This document shows, piece after piece, positions 6,536 through 13,901 of a stretch of DNA of 15,905 bases; within the stretch, counting starts at the first letter, position 1, and every line of letters starts with the position of its first letter. The notes beneath the pieces were generated by a model, which saw only the letters and a list, made by a program, of their open reading frames with translations, made no database searches and had not been told where the DNA came from. Made by a program: the position numbers and the translations under genes. The stretch spans positions 1 through 15,905 of the forward strand of contig DATNIB010000067.1 in assembly GCA_035604685.1 (NCBI GenBank), given 5' to 3'. This stretch comes from DATNIB01 sp035604685 (GTDB lineage Bacteria; Actinomycetota; Acidimicrobiia; Acidimicrobiales; RAAP-2).

Positions 6536-8410
6536 GTGGAGAGCGAGAGCACCGTCGGCGCAGCCCTACCGGGGTACGAGATCGGTGCGGAGCTGGGCCG
6601 CGGCGCCTTCGGGGTGGTGCTGGCCGGGCGTCACCGCCAGCTCGGGCGCGAGGTGGCCATCAAGCAGCTGGCGCCCGGACTCGTGGGCACCGAGTCGGTC
6701 CGCTCCCGCTTCCTCGTGGAGGCGCAGGTCCTGGCCTCGATCAGCCACCCCCACATCGTGCCGGTCTACGACTACGTCGAGCGCGACGACGCCTGCATCC
6801 TAGTGATGGAGCGGTTGGCCGGCGGCACCGTGTGGAGCCGGTTCGTCAACCGGGGCTTCGACCAGCAGACCGCCTGTGCGATCGCCATGGTGGCGTGCTC
6901 GGGCCTGAGCGCGGCGCACCAGCACGGGGTGCTGCACCGGGACATGAAGCCCGAGAACATTCTCTTCGGGGACGACAACGTCCTGAAGGTCACCGACTTC
7001 GGCATCGCCCGGGTCCTGGGCGAGGACGACGCGCTGGCCAACCGCGCCGGGGAGATTCTCGGCACGCCGGCCTACATGGCACCCGAGCAGGCCAGCGGGG
7101 CCGACCTCGGGCCGACCACCGACGTCTACGCCGTCGGCGTCATGCTCTACGAGCTGCTCTCGGGTCGCCTCCCCTACCCCGACGAGGGCGGCTCGCTCGC
7201 CACCGTCCTGCGCCACATCAACGAGGACGCCACGCCGTTGGCCGACGTCGCGCCCGCAGTTCCCGCCGCCATCGCCGAGGTCGTGATGCGGGCCATCGCC
7301 CGGAACCCGGCGGAACGGTTCGACACCGCGGAGGCCTTCGGGGTGGCCATCGGCGAGACGGCGAGCGCCGCCTGGGGCGCCGGCTGGATGGACCACCTCG
7401 GGGTGGCCCTGCGGGAACCCGGGCCGATTCTCTCCAGCGCACAGGGCGGGTCGGGCACGGGGTCGGGCGCCAGCCGAGCCGACCGGCCGGTCGTCCGTCC
7501 GGTGGTGGACCTCCACGTCGGAGGCGCCGCCGAGACCGGGATCGAGCTCAGCGACCTCATGCCCCTGCGCCAGACCCCCGTCACGGTGCCCGAGTTTCCG
7601 ACCCGTCTCAGTTGGGCGGCCGTGCTGCTCGGGGTGATCGCCCTGGTCCTCGGGCTGCTGGGCGTCGGCTCGTCCACCCCGGCGCCGACCCTGGCCAAGG
7701 GGTCGGTCACGGTGGCGGGCCACGACCCCGCCACCGGCGTCCGCGTCCCCATCGATCTCAACCGCCCGATCCGGGTCGTCGTCGGGCAGCTTCCGGCCGG
7801 CGCCGGCACCCCGCAGACGGCCCAGCTGGTGCTGTCCCTGGGCGGCCTGTCGATCGTGCGCTCGACCTCGGTGCCCTTCGTGCAGGGCAGCGGCGGGTTG
7901 GTCACGACGCTGGACGCCAGCGCCGGCCGCTACATCGTCGGCGGCCATCTCTCGGCCGCGTTGAAGCTCGTCGGCCCCCGCGGGACCGTGAGCGACGACT
8001 TCGGCGTGGCGCTCGCCCGCTCCCCCTTCGGCACGTTCGGCGGCGTCGTGGGCCTGGTGCTGCTCCTCGTCGTCGGTGCCTACGCCGAGTCGCTGCTGCG
8101 CAGCCTTCGGCGCGGGCGCCGTCGGGACAATCGCGTGCCGGCGGTGATCGGGCTGGTGGTGGTCGGCCTGTTCGGGGGGCTGACCGCCACCCTCTGGGGG
8201 TGGATGTTGGAGATCACCGGACCGACGTTGGTTGCCTTCGTGCTGCCCGCGGTCCTCGGTGCGGGCGCCGGGCTGCTGGCGGGGCTGGCCGGGTGGCGGC
8301 TGGGGGACCGGACGCGCGCCCACCGCCAGGCCAACCGGCTGGTGCTGGTGGCCCGGCGTTCGACGTTGACCCCGGCGACGGACCCTCCTGCCGTCGGGGC
8401 CGGGAGCTGA
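6536..8410 (+). CDS. transmembrane Ser/Thr protein kinase with an extracellular sensor and four membrane helices
   Basis: The 624-residue protein has an N-terminal Hanks-type kinase domain (about 13-275): GRGAFG P-loop 21-26, K43 in VAIK, E62, HRD 134-136, N141, DFG 154-156, APE 182-184. It should phosphorylate Ser/Thr in the cytoplasm. The activation segment between DFG and GTPAY has no Ser, Thr or Tyr. A linker leads to TM1 (about 361-378), an extracellular beta-rich domain (about 380-500) and three more helices (about 502-518, 536-557, 564-587). Basic loops (LRRGRRRDNR) and the basic C-terminus agree with a cytoplasmic location. Unlike PknB-type kinases there are no PASTA repeats. The stop is 1 bp from the next start, so the two genes are cotranscribed. 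The adjacent divergent FHA-cyclase is a candidate phosphorylation reader. Confidence 0.92.
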   Translation: MESESTVGAALPGYEIGAELGRGAFGVVLAGRHRQLGREVAIKQLAPGLVGTESVRSRFLVEAQVLASISHPHIVPVYDYVERDDACILVMERLAGGTVWSRFVNRGFDQQTACAIAMVACSGLSAAHQHGVLHRDMKPENILFGDDNVLKVTDFGIARVLGEDDALANRAGEILGTPAYMAPEQASGADLGPTTDVYAVGVMLYELLSGRLPYPDEGGSLATVLRHINEDATPLADVAPAVPAAIAEVVMRAIARNPAERFDTAEAFGVAIGETASAAWGAGWMDHLGVALREPGPILSSAQGGSGTGSGASRADRPVVRPVVDLHVGGAAETGIELSDLMPLRQTPVTVPEFPTRLSWAAVLLGVIALVLGLLGVGSSTPAPTLAKGSVTVAGHDPATGVRVPIDLNRPIRVVVGQLPAGAGTPQTAQLVLSLGGLSIVRSTSVPFVQGSGGLVTTLDASAGRYIVGGHLSAALKLVGPRGTVSDDFGVALARSPFGTFGGVVGLVLLLVVGAYAESLLRSLRRGRRRDNRVPAVIGLVVVGLFGGLTATLWGWMLEITGPTLVAFVLPAVLGAGAGLLAGLAGWRLGDRTRAHRQANRLVLVARRSTLTPATDPPAVGAGS

Positions 8411-8411
8411 G

Positions 8412-9353
8412 GTGACGGTGACCACGGAACGGGGCGCCCGCCGCGGCTCGCTCCGGCGCTGGGCTCGCTCCGGCGCGTCGGGAGTGCTGCTCGTGCTGGC
8501 GGTCGCCCTGGTCCACCCCGCCCCGGCCGGCGCGGACGTCCAGGGGGTGTCCTTCAGCGCGGTCGTGAACGGCCAGCCCGACGCGATCTCCTCGGACGCC
8601 CATCCGGCCGAGCTGTTCCCCAACAGCCCGGCCAAGGTGCGCCTCACGGTCACCAACCGCACCGGCTCGAACCTGCGGATCGCCACCGTCCGCTTCGAGG
8701 GACAGGTGCTCGACCTCCCGCTCTTCTCCTACGACACCGCGGTGAACCTGTTCGTCCCGCCGCATCGCACCACGTCGCTCACGTTCCCGCTCGTCCTGAC
8801 GAGCGTCGGGAGCCAGGCCACCGGGCTGCTGGTCGCCGGGATCACCCTGCTGGCGGCCGACGGTTCGGCGATCGCGTCGCAGTCGCTCGTGGCGAACGTG
8901 CACGGCTCGCTCAACTCGATCTACGGCTTCTTCGGGCTCGCCGTCCTCGTCCTCACCGTGTCGTCGCTGGCGCTGGCGCTGTTGGCCATGGCCCGCCACA
9001 CGTTGCCCGAGAACCGCTGGCTGCGCGGCGTGCGCTTCCTCGTGCCCGGATTCGGGATCGGCCTGGTGCTCACGTTCAGCCTGTCCGCGTTCCACGTGTT
9101 CACGCCCGGCCCCGGCCACTGGCTGCCGCTGCTTATCATCCCGAGCGCCATCGGGCTGGCGCTCGGGTTCCTCACCCCGGCCCCCGACGAGGAGCAGTTC
9201 GACGACTACGACGACGACGTGCTGCTGGCCCAGATCATGGTGGTCGACGAGGACCCCCTCGACGCCGTTGTCCGAGCCCCCGGGACCGAGATCGTGACGC
9301 CGACCGGCGCCGCCTCGGGGGTGCCGGACAGCCGGGCCACCACCGCCGGCTAG
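8412..9353 (+). CDS. membrane protein with extracellular domain, paralogue-like to the kinase sensor half
   Basis: The 313-residue protein has a signal peptide (hydrophobic 22-36, cleavage after about AGA at 39-41), an extracellular beta-rich domain (about 42-167), three membrane helices (about 173-193, 209-230, 237-254) and an acidic cytoplasmic tail (DEEQFDDYDDDVLL, 259-272). The order, sensor then three helices, is the same as in the C-terminal half of the kinase, and several segments line up (for instance G-LLVAGITLLAADGSAI here with G-HLSAALKLVGPRGTV there, and the GP-x-x-x-x-P-x-x-G region of the last helices). GTG 8412 follows the kinase stop by 1 bp, with GGGAG just upstream, so it is translationally linked. 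It is probably a partner or co-receptor of the kinase. I do not recognise a named family. It overlaps the next, convergent gene by 4 bases. Confidence 0.8.
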   Translation: MTVTTERGARRGSLRRWARSGASGVLLVLAVALVHPAPAGADVQGVSFSAVVNGQPDAISSDAHPAELFPNSPAKVRLTVTNRTGSNLRIATVRFEGQVLDLPLFSYDTAVNLFVPPHRTTSLTFPLVLTSVGSQATGLLVAGITLLAADGSAIASQSLVANVHGSLNSIYGFFGLAVLVLTVSSLALALLAMARHTLPENRWLRGVRFLVPGFGIGLVLTFSLSAFHVFTPGPGHWLPLLIIPSAIGLALGFLTPAPDEEQFDDYDDDVLLAQIMVVDEDPLDAVVRAPGTEIVTPTGAASGVPDSRATTAG

Positions 9354-10558
9354 GAGAACCGCGGGTTCGACCACACCTGCACGCCGTCCACCTCGGTCAT
9401 GAGCTCGAGCGAGGACTGGGCGGCGTCGAAGAGGAACCGGGTGGGCTTCTCGTTCTCGAGCACCCAGCCGCCGCCGTGGAGGATCTCGATGACCTGGCCG
9501 TCGATCAGCCGCGAGTGCGTGCCGATCACCAGCCAGCGGACGCGGGCACCGAGCTGCTCCAGGCAACCGGCGCAGAGGGTGGCCTCCCACCCCTGCACGT
9601 CGATGTGCACGAGGTCCCAGAAGGCTTCTGCGGCCAGCAGGTCGCCGAACGCCACGATGTCGACCTCGATGAAGTCCGCCATGGCGCCCTGCATGTAGGC
9701 CTCGTCGCCGGCGTCGAGCTCCCCCGCCGCCTCCCGCACGGGCCGCGCCCCGCCGGCGTTGGCCGGATCCGCGATGCGCGGCCAGCGCGCGTGGCCGGCC
9801 TCCACCCCGACGGCCGCGCAGAGCAGGCGGTGGGCGTCGGGGTCGAGGTCGTTGTCGAGGAAGTGCTGGCGCATCAGCGCGAAGCGGCCCGGGTCGGCCT
9901 CCACGCCGAGCAGGCGCAGATCCTCCAGTCCCCGTCGTCGCGCGGCCCGGGCGCCGGCCACCAGCCACGGCCCCCAGCCCGCCCCGAGCTCCATCGCCGC
10001 GAAGCGGCCGTGGCCGGCCGAGGCGACGGCCTTCAGCAGACCGACCCATTCGACGGCCTCGAAGAGATCGTGGGGGACGGGCCGATCCATGACCTGCCCG
10101 TCCCAGGCGCGGGCGGCGTCCCAGAGCGAGGAGGTGCGGGTGCGGGTGCCGAGGAAGTCCGTGACGAAGCCCGGCGCCGGCTGCGGACGGGCGTCATCGA
10201 ACAGGTCGAAGACCCACAGGTCGTCCGGGGAGTAGCCGGCGTAGATCTCCCCCGGCGGGGCGCCGGACGAGTCCGCCCTCCCGTTGGCGGCCGGCGCGAC
10301 CGATGCCCGGGGCCTGCCGTGGCGGAGGCGCCCCAGCGTCTCGCCGGCGAAGCGCGACAACAGTCCGCGGCCGCCGGCCGGGAGGGGCTGATCCGCCGCG
10401 ACCGGTCGGGGTGGTGCGCGGGTGGTCAGTTCGAGTTCGACCGTCTGGACGCGCTGGCGCAGGTTCGCCACTTCGGTGGAGAGGTCGGACACGCCCAGGA
10501 AGCGCCCGATCCGGCGCGCCAGTTTGGAGCGAATCTTGCGCTTCCCTCGTCCCGACAC
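9350..10558 (-). CDS. FkbM-type SAM-dependent methyltransferase with a long N-terminal extension
   Basis: The 402-residue protein has a basic N-terminus (residues 1-20), a short probable coiled coil (about 24-46, LSTEVANLRQRVQTVELEL), a Pro/Arg/Gly-rich stretch (about 50-105), then a Rossmann methyltransferase core. Motif I is MELGAGWGPWLVAGA (189-203), the acidic SAM-ribose residue is E220 in GVEADPGR, and FkbM-like segments are DLVHIDVQGWE (316-326) and IGTHSR (345-350). FkbM enzymes methylate sugars, glycolipids or polyketide hydroxyls; here the basic N-terminus and coiled coil suggest recruitment to a glycan-assembly complex at the membrane face, which is inference. The GTG start has a GGGAG stretch about 11 bases upstream. 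The stop codon is shared in the CTAG tetranucleotide with the convergent gene. SRPBCC-gene transcription may run into this gene across a 120-base gap. Confidence 0.8.
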   Translation of the reverse strand: MSGRGKRKIRSKLARRIGRFLGVSDLSTEVANLRQRVQTVELELTTRAPPRPVAADQPLPAGGRGLLSRFAGETLGRLRHGRPRASVAPAANGRADSSGAPPGEIYAGYSPDDLWVFDLFDDARPQPAPGFVTDFLGTRTRTSSLWDAARAWDGQVMDRPVPHDLFEAVEWVGLLKAVASAGHGRFAAMELGAGWGPWLVAGARAARRRGLEDLRLLGVEADPGRFALMRQHFLDNDLDPDAHRLLCAAVGVEAGHARWPRIADPANAGGARPVREAAGELDAGDEAYMQGAMADFIEVDIVAFGDLLAAEAFWDLVHIDVQGWEATLCAGCLEQLGARVRWLVIGTHSRLIDGQVIEILHGGGWVLENEKPTRFLFDAAQSSLELMTEVDGVQVWSNPRFS

Positions 10559-10678
10559 GAACGGCCTGCTCCCTTCCCGGCGCGTGCCGTCCGGGATCTG
10601 CGCATCGACCCTAGTGCTGCCGCCGGCTGGCCCAGTGCTAGGTGACGCGCTCGGACCCGCCCGCGCCGCCGGCCGCGC
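10559..10678. other. intergenic region between the SRPBCC gene and the FkbM gene
   Basis: This 120-base gap between two minus-strand genes contains two AGTGCT copies (about 10612-10617 and 10634-10639) next to CTAG tetranucleotides. On the minus strand TAGGGT near 10607-10612 could be a -10 box for the FkbM gene with a leader of about 48 bases. No terminator is visible. Confidence 0.3.
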
Positions 10679-11287
10679 TCAGTGCCGACGACCTCGTCGC
10701 CAGCGGGGCGCGGGTCCGTCCCCCCGCGCTGGGGCACTCGACGACGCCGGGATCGGCTGCTCGCTCGGCCCCGCTGCCAGCTCGTCGACCGCCCCGTCGA
10801 GGGTCGACGCCACCCGGTCGAGCAGGGAGCGCACCGTTGACAGAGCGACCCGATGGAACAGGGCCTGGTCGAGGCGGGCGCCGAGCTCACCCAGGGGTGG
10901 CACGTAGGTGGCCGAGAGGGTGAGCCGGAAGCTCTCCGCCCCGAGGGGGGCAAGCTCGAGGTCCCCCTCCAGCAGCGGGAAGAGCGTCCGGAGTCCGGTC
11001 GCCTCCCAGGCGAAGGGCACCACCAGGGCGTCGCCCCGATCCCGCGGCGGGCCGAGGGTCATCCGGACCTCTCGGGTCATCTGGCCGGTTCCCCACGACG
11101 GCCCGATCCGCAGCCGCAGCGCCTCCCCGTCCTCCTCGGCTGCGCTGGCCAGCGGCGCCAGCCAATCTGCGCCCCGCACGAACCGTTCCCGCACCGCTCC
11201 GAGGGGGCGGTCGACGTCCACGAAGTCCTGGAGGAACAGCACCCGTTTCCGCTGGCCAGGCTCCGTGCCTGACAGTTCCGCGCCCAT
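10679..11287 (-). CDS. SRPBCC-family (START/Bet v1-like) protein
   Basis: This is a 202-residue predicted cytosolic protein of the helix-grip fold. The opening strand and helix, RVLFLQDFVDVDRPLGAVRERF (about 15-36), the alternating strands 57-76 and 86-96, and a long C-terminal helix (about 134-170) match the SRPBCC superfamily, whose members bind lipids, polyketides or other hydrophobic ligands. No catalytic residues can be named. A disordered tail of Ser, Ala, Pro and Arg ends in RWRRGRRH. The frame remains open far upstream to 12193, but that part runs antisense to the 11438-12064 gene and is spurious; ATG 11287 sits just ahead of the conserved fold. It is divergent from the MDMPI-type gene. 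Confidence 0.75.
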   Translation of the reverse strand: MGAELSGTEPGQRKRVLFLQDFVDVDRPLGAVRERFVRGADWLAPLASAAEEDGEALRLRIGPSWGTGQMTREVRMTLGPPRDRGDALVVPFAWEATGLRTLFPLLEGDLELAPLGAESFRLTLSATYVPPLGELGARLDQALFHRVALSTVRSLLDRVASTLDGAVDELAAGPSEQPIPASSSAPARGDGPAPRWRRGRRH

Positions 11288-11437
11288 GGAGCCAGGCTGA
11301 CCCTTCGGCCGTGCCTGCGGTAGGGGCCTAGGTCCCTTCTCGGGTCTGCCCCGGTGGGTGGGCTCCGATTGGAGGGCCACCCGGCGAAGAAGCAGGTAGG
11401 TTCCCCCCCACCCAGTTCGGCGAGGGAAGAGGATCGC
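11288..11437. promoter_or_regulatory. divergent promoter region between the SRPBCC and MDMPI-type genes
   Basis: In this 150-base stretch, a TANNNT box (TAGGTT, 11397-11402) lies about 35 bases before ATG 11438, followed by a run of seven C residues. No well-placed -35 box is seen. GAGG at 11429-11432 is the ribosome binding site of the plus-strand gene. Confidence 0.35.
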
Positions 11438-12064
11438 ATGAATTCGGCAGAAACCTGGAAATTCATCCACGCCGAGCGGGCGAAGATGGCGGAGACCTGG
11501 TCCGGACTCTCGGCCCCCCAGTGGACGACCCCGTCGTGGTGCGAGGGCTGGTCGGTCCAGGACCTGGCCGGCCACATCGTGGCCGCCGCCGAGCAGACGC
11601 CAGGGAACTTCTTCAAGGAGTTGGCGTCGGCTGGCTTCAAGTTCAACGTGTTCGCCGACCGCGCCGCCAAGCGCATCGGCGCCGCCGGTCCCGAAGAGCT
11701 GATCCACCGCCTCCAGGCCCGGACCTCGACGACCAACCACCCACCGGCTCCGGTCATCGCGATGCTGGGCGAGATCGTCGTCCACGGCGAGGACATCCGT
11801 CGGCCCCTCGGCCTGGAGCACCGGGCGCCCGCGGCGGCGCTGGTGGCGCTCGCCGACAACTGGAAGAAGTCCAACCTCCTGATCGGCGCCAAGCGGCGGA
11901 TCGCCGGTCTGCGGCTCCGAGCCACCGACGCCGACTGGGCCACCGGTGACGGCCCCGAGGTCTCGGGGCCCCTCATCTCGTTGATCTTGGCCATGGGTGG
12001 ACGTAAGGGCGCGCTCGGTGACCTCACCGGCGACGGTCTCGCCACCCTCGCCAACCGGGCCTAG
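11438..12064 (+). CDS. maleylpyruvate isomerase-type (mycothiol-dependent, DinB-fold) enzyme
   Basis: The 208-residue cytosolic protein belongs to the MDMPI/DinB four-helix-bundle family. The opening HAERAKMAETWSGLSAPQW, then TPSWCEGWSVQDLAGHI, carries the hallmark 'C-x-GW-x-V-x-DL-x-x-H' segment; H46 is the first metal ligand. E112 and H116 in GEIVVHGEDI supply the E-x3-H pair, so all three ligands expected for the divalent metal are present. Family members use the actinobacterial thiol mycothiol, or act as thiol transferases or isomerases; the substrate is not predictable. ATG 11438 is preferred because GAGG lies 5 bases upstream; the frame extends to GTG/ATG codons near 11354 but that addition is not conserved-looking. 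The gene is followed, 77 bases later, by a lipoprotein gene. Confidence 0.85.
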   Translation: MNSAETWKFIHAERAKMAETWSGLSAPQWTTPSWCEGWSVQDLAGHIVAAAEQTPGNFFKELASAGFKFNVFADRAAKRIGAAGPEELIHRLQARTSTTNHPPAPVIAMLGEIVVHGEDIRRPLGLEHRAPAAALVALADNWKKSNLLIGAKRRIAGLRLRATDADWATGDGPEVSGPLISLILAMGGRKGALGDLTGDGLATLANRA

Positions 12065-12129
12065 CGCACCCGCTCGAGAAGCGTCGCGGGCGATCGGCCG
12101 CCCGCCCCGTGCCGGCGGATCGCCCCACC

Positions 12130-12135
12130 TACGAT
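12130..12135 (+). promoter_or_regulatory. -10 box of a probable leaderless promoter
   Basis: TACGAT fits TANNNT and ends exactly 6 bases before GTG 12142, so transcription would start at the GTG. No ribosome binding site precedes that codon, supporting leaderless expression. A -35 box is not clear. Confidence 0.5.
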
Positions 12136-12141
12136 CAGGCT

Positions 12142-12705
12142 GTGCCAGGACGTCTGCGGTGGAGTCCGGCAGTGTTGCAGTCCGTCGCGGCATTGACCGC
12201 GGTCGGCCTCGCGACGTTGGCCCTCGGCGCGTGCGGGTCCGCGACGCCCGGCAAGGCGACCCGGGTGCCGCTCCCCGCCGGTCCGCACCCGTCGGAGATC
12301 GCCAAGATGGTGTGCCAGCCCGAGGCGCAGCGGGAGCTGGCGCTGGTGCTGGGCGTGAAGGCGACCGTCGGTCCCCGCACCTGGGTGGACCACCGCTACA
12401 CCTGCACCTACGCCTACCCGGACGGGAACTACGTACTCTCGGTGCAGGAGCTCTCCAGCTGGGACCAGACGTTCACCTACTACCGCTCGCTCGGCCAGGA
12501 ACTCGGGCGCGTTCGGTCGCTCCCGAACCTGGGACAGGGAGCGTTTCAGACCACCGACGGCTCGGTCGTCGTCCGCAAGGACTGGAAGGTGCTCCTGGTG
12601 AACGTCGCGGGGCTCCCCGCCCAGTTCGCGGTGCCTCCGACCAGCCCAACCAACGCAGCCGTCACCGTGGCCGACGTGATCCTCAGCTGCTGGGCGGGTG
12701 ACTAG
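12142..12705 (+). CDS. small secreted lipoprotein, function unknown
   Basis: The predicted 187-residue protein has a signal peptide with hydrophobic core VAALTAVGLATLALG and lipobox LGAC, so C31 would be lipid-modified and the protein held on the outer face of the membrane. The mature part starts with a Gly/Ser/Ala/Pro/Thr spacer, then contains VCQPEAQRELALVLG and YTCTYAYPDGNYVLSVQEL, the Cys-rich alternating pattern seen in many actinobacterial small lipoproteins of the DUF3558-like type. Three more cysteines (C58, C88 and one in ILSCWAGD near the C-terminus) could form a disulphide. I cannot name a ligand. The frame is open from GTG 12109, but GTG 12142 is preferred because it follows a leaderless-type -10 box and places the hydrophobic core at a normal distance. 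It ends 3 bases before the convergent oxygenase gene. Confidence 0.75.
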   Translation: MPGRLRWSPAVLQSVAALTAVGLATLALGACGSATPGKATRVPLPAGPHPSEIAKMVCQPEAQRELALVLGVKATVGPRTWVDHRYTCTYAYPDGNYVLSVQELSSWDQTFTYYRSLGQELGRVRSLPNLGQGAFQTTDGSVVVRKDWKVLLVNVAGLPAQFAVPPTSPTNAAVTVADVILSCWAGD

Positions 12706-12708
12706 CCC

Positions 12709-13836
12709 TCAGACGACGTAGTGGGAGTTGGGGATGGAGGCCGACGTCCACATGAGCCCGAGGCACATCTCGTCGGATGACCCGTCGCCCCACGTCACGA
12801 AGTGGGGCGCGACCTTGCGCAAGAGGGGCTGCTGCTGGGCCAGGGCCGGGTTGTAGGTGCAATTGACCTGCACGGTGTCGCCCGGGGCCACGGCGACCGG
12901 GGTGGCCAGGTTGTAGGCCTTCTGGTAGTGGAAGTTGTAGACGGGGACGTTGAGGATGGTCTTGGCCCCCGGCGTCCCGGGGTTGAGGACCATCTTGAAC
13001 GTGGTGCCCAAGAGGTGCATGTGGGCGCCCACTCGCACGATGTAGCCCGACGTGTTGACCGGCCAGTTGCACGACGTCGTGTCACCGACCGGCGGGTTGG
13101 CGGGATTGCGGCCGCAGATCGCCTCGAGTCCGTTCACGAAGCCCACCGCACCGGGGCCGAAGCGTTGGCCCAGGTTGGCCAGCGACGCGGCCCGGTCGCA
13201 GAGCGGACCGGTCACGCCGGGGGCGCAGGGGACGTCCGGCGGGGCGGGCATGAGGCCGAGGTGCAGCGGCAGGAGCGGGGTGGTGGCCGGCACGGTGTGC
13301 AGCGCGAGGGAGTTCTTCACCGGCTTGTCCCCGACGAGCAGGTTGTAGTGGACCTGCATCACCACCAGGCTCCCGGCCGGAAGGTAGACGCCGGTGTCCT
13401 TCGGCAGGTTGTCGGCGCCGTGGCCCGGCGACCACGCGCTGAGCCAGGGGGTGTTGGAGATCTGGCCCAGCCCGGTGTTGGGGATCGGGGTCTCACCGAA
13501 GCAGGCCCAGCCGTTCCCGCCCACGTTGGCCGTCTCGGCGGCGGAGGCGAGCGCGGGTGGGACCAAGAACAAGATGGCGTGGTGGTCCTCGGCGCTGCCC
13601 GGGAAGAACTGGCTGGAGATGATGTAGGAGTTGGTGGTCACGTGCGGATTCATGAGCGTGCAGTGGTAGTCGTCGGTGGCTCCGGGCGGCGCGTCCGGCG
13701 TGTACGCCTGGGCCTGGCGCAGCATGATGGTGCTCACGACGGGCGCGGCGGCGGCCGAGGCGCCGACCACAGCGGTCAATGCGGCGGCCACAAAGGCGAG
13801 ACCGGCCAGCAGTCTGGTGACGCGCAAAATCCGCAC
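12709..13836 (-). CDS. secreted type II copper monooxygenase of the PHM/DBH superfamily
   Basis: The 375-residue protein has a signal peptide (VRILRVTRLLAGLAFVAAAL... cleaved near ASAAA-AP). It carries the complete copper ligand set of peptidylglycine alpha-hydroxylating monooxygenase and dopamine beta-hydroxylase. For the CuH site these are H85-H86 (EDHHAILF) and H163 (VMQVHYN). For the CuM site they are H272 and H274 (GAHMHLLG) and M357 (SSDEMCLGLMW). The leading DDYHC (55-59), APGDTVQVNCTY (317-328) and several conserved cysteines also fit. Such enzymes hydroxylate C-H bonds using ascorbate-like electrons; bacterial members are little studied and the substrate is unknown. GTG 13836 is chosen because TACCCT lies 7 bases upstream (leaderless type) and the signal peptide begins there; a longer frame to 13968 would overlap the divergent gene. 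Confidence 0.88.
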   Translation of the reverse strand: MRILRVTRLLAGLAFVAAALTAVVGASAAAAPVVSTIMLRQAQAYTPDAPPGATDDYHCTLMNPHVTTNSYIISSQFFPGSAEDHHAILFLVPPALASAAETANVGGNGWACFGETPIPNTGLGQISNTPWLSAWSPGHGADNLPKDTGVYLPAGSLVVMQVHYNLLVGDKPVKNSLALHTVPATTPLLPLHLGLMPAPPDVPCAPGVTGPLCDRAASLANLGQRFGPGAVGFVNGLEAICGRNPANPPVGDTTSCNWPVNTSGYIVRVGAHMHLLGTTFKMVLNPGTPGAKTILNVPVYNFHYQKAYNLATPVAVAPGDTVQVNCTYNPALAQQQPLLRKVAPHFVTWGDGSSDEMCLGLMWTSASIPNSHYVV

Positions 13837-13843
13837 GAACCCC

Positions 13844-13849
13844 AGGGTA
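13844..13849 (-). promoter_or_regulatory. -10 box of a probable leaderless promoter for the copper monooxygenase
   Basis: On the minus strand TACCCT (TANNNT) ends 7 bases before GTG 13836. There is no ribosome binding site ahead of the GTG. A -35 element is not evident. Confidence 0.45.
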
Positions 13850-13901
13850 GCCTGCGATTTGGGCACCGAAGGGGGCGCGGGCAGGTGGCGGTCTGACCAC
13901 G

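Noticed and set aside
6472..8415. Second plus-strand frame overlapping the kinase gene
   Set aside because: It is almost wholly Arg/Gly/Pro/Ala, with no motif; the overlapping frame holds the entire Hanks kinase motif set.
6800..8686. Long open frame antisense to the kinase and its partner gene
   Set aside because: It runs through the kinase catalytic motifs in the opposite direction and shows no recognisable fold; it is a shadow frame of GC-rich coding DNA.
8214..10049. Long minus-strand frame across the kinase partner and FkbM genes
   Set aside because: Low-complexity Arg/Gly-rich translation; both real genes here have better domain and codon evidence.
11288..12193. 5' extension of the SRPBCC gene up to 12193
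   Set aside because: It would lie antisense to the MDMPI-type gene, whose metal-site residues are clear. The conserved SRPBCC fold starts just after ATG 11287.
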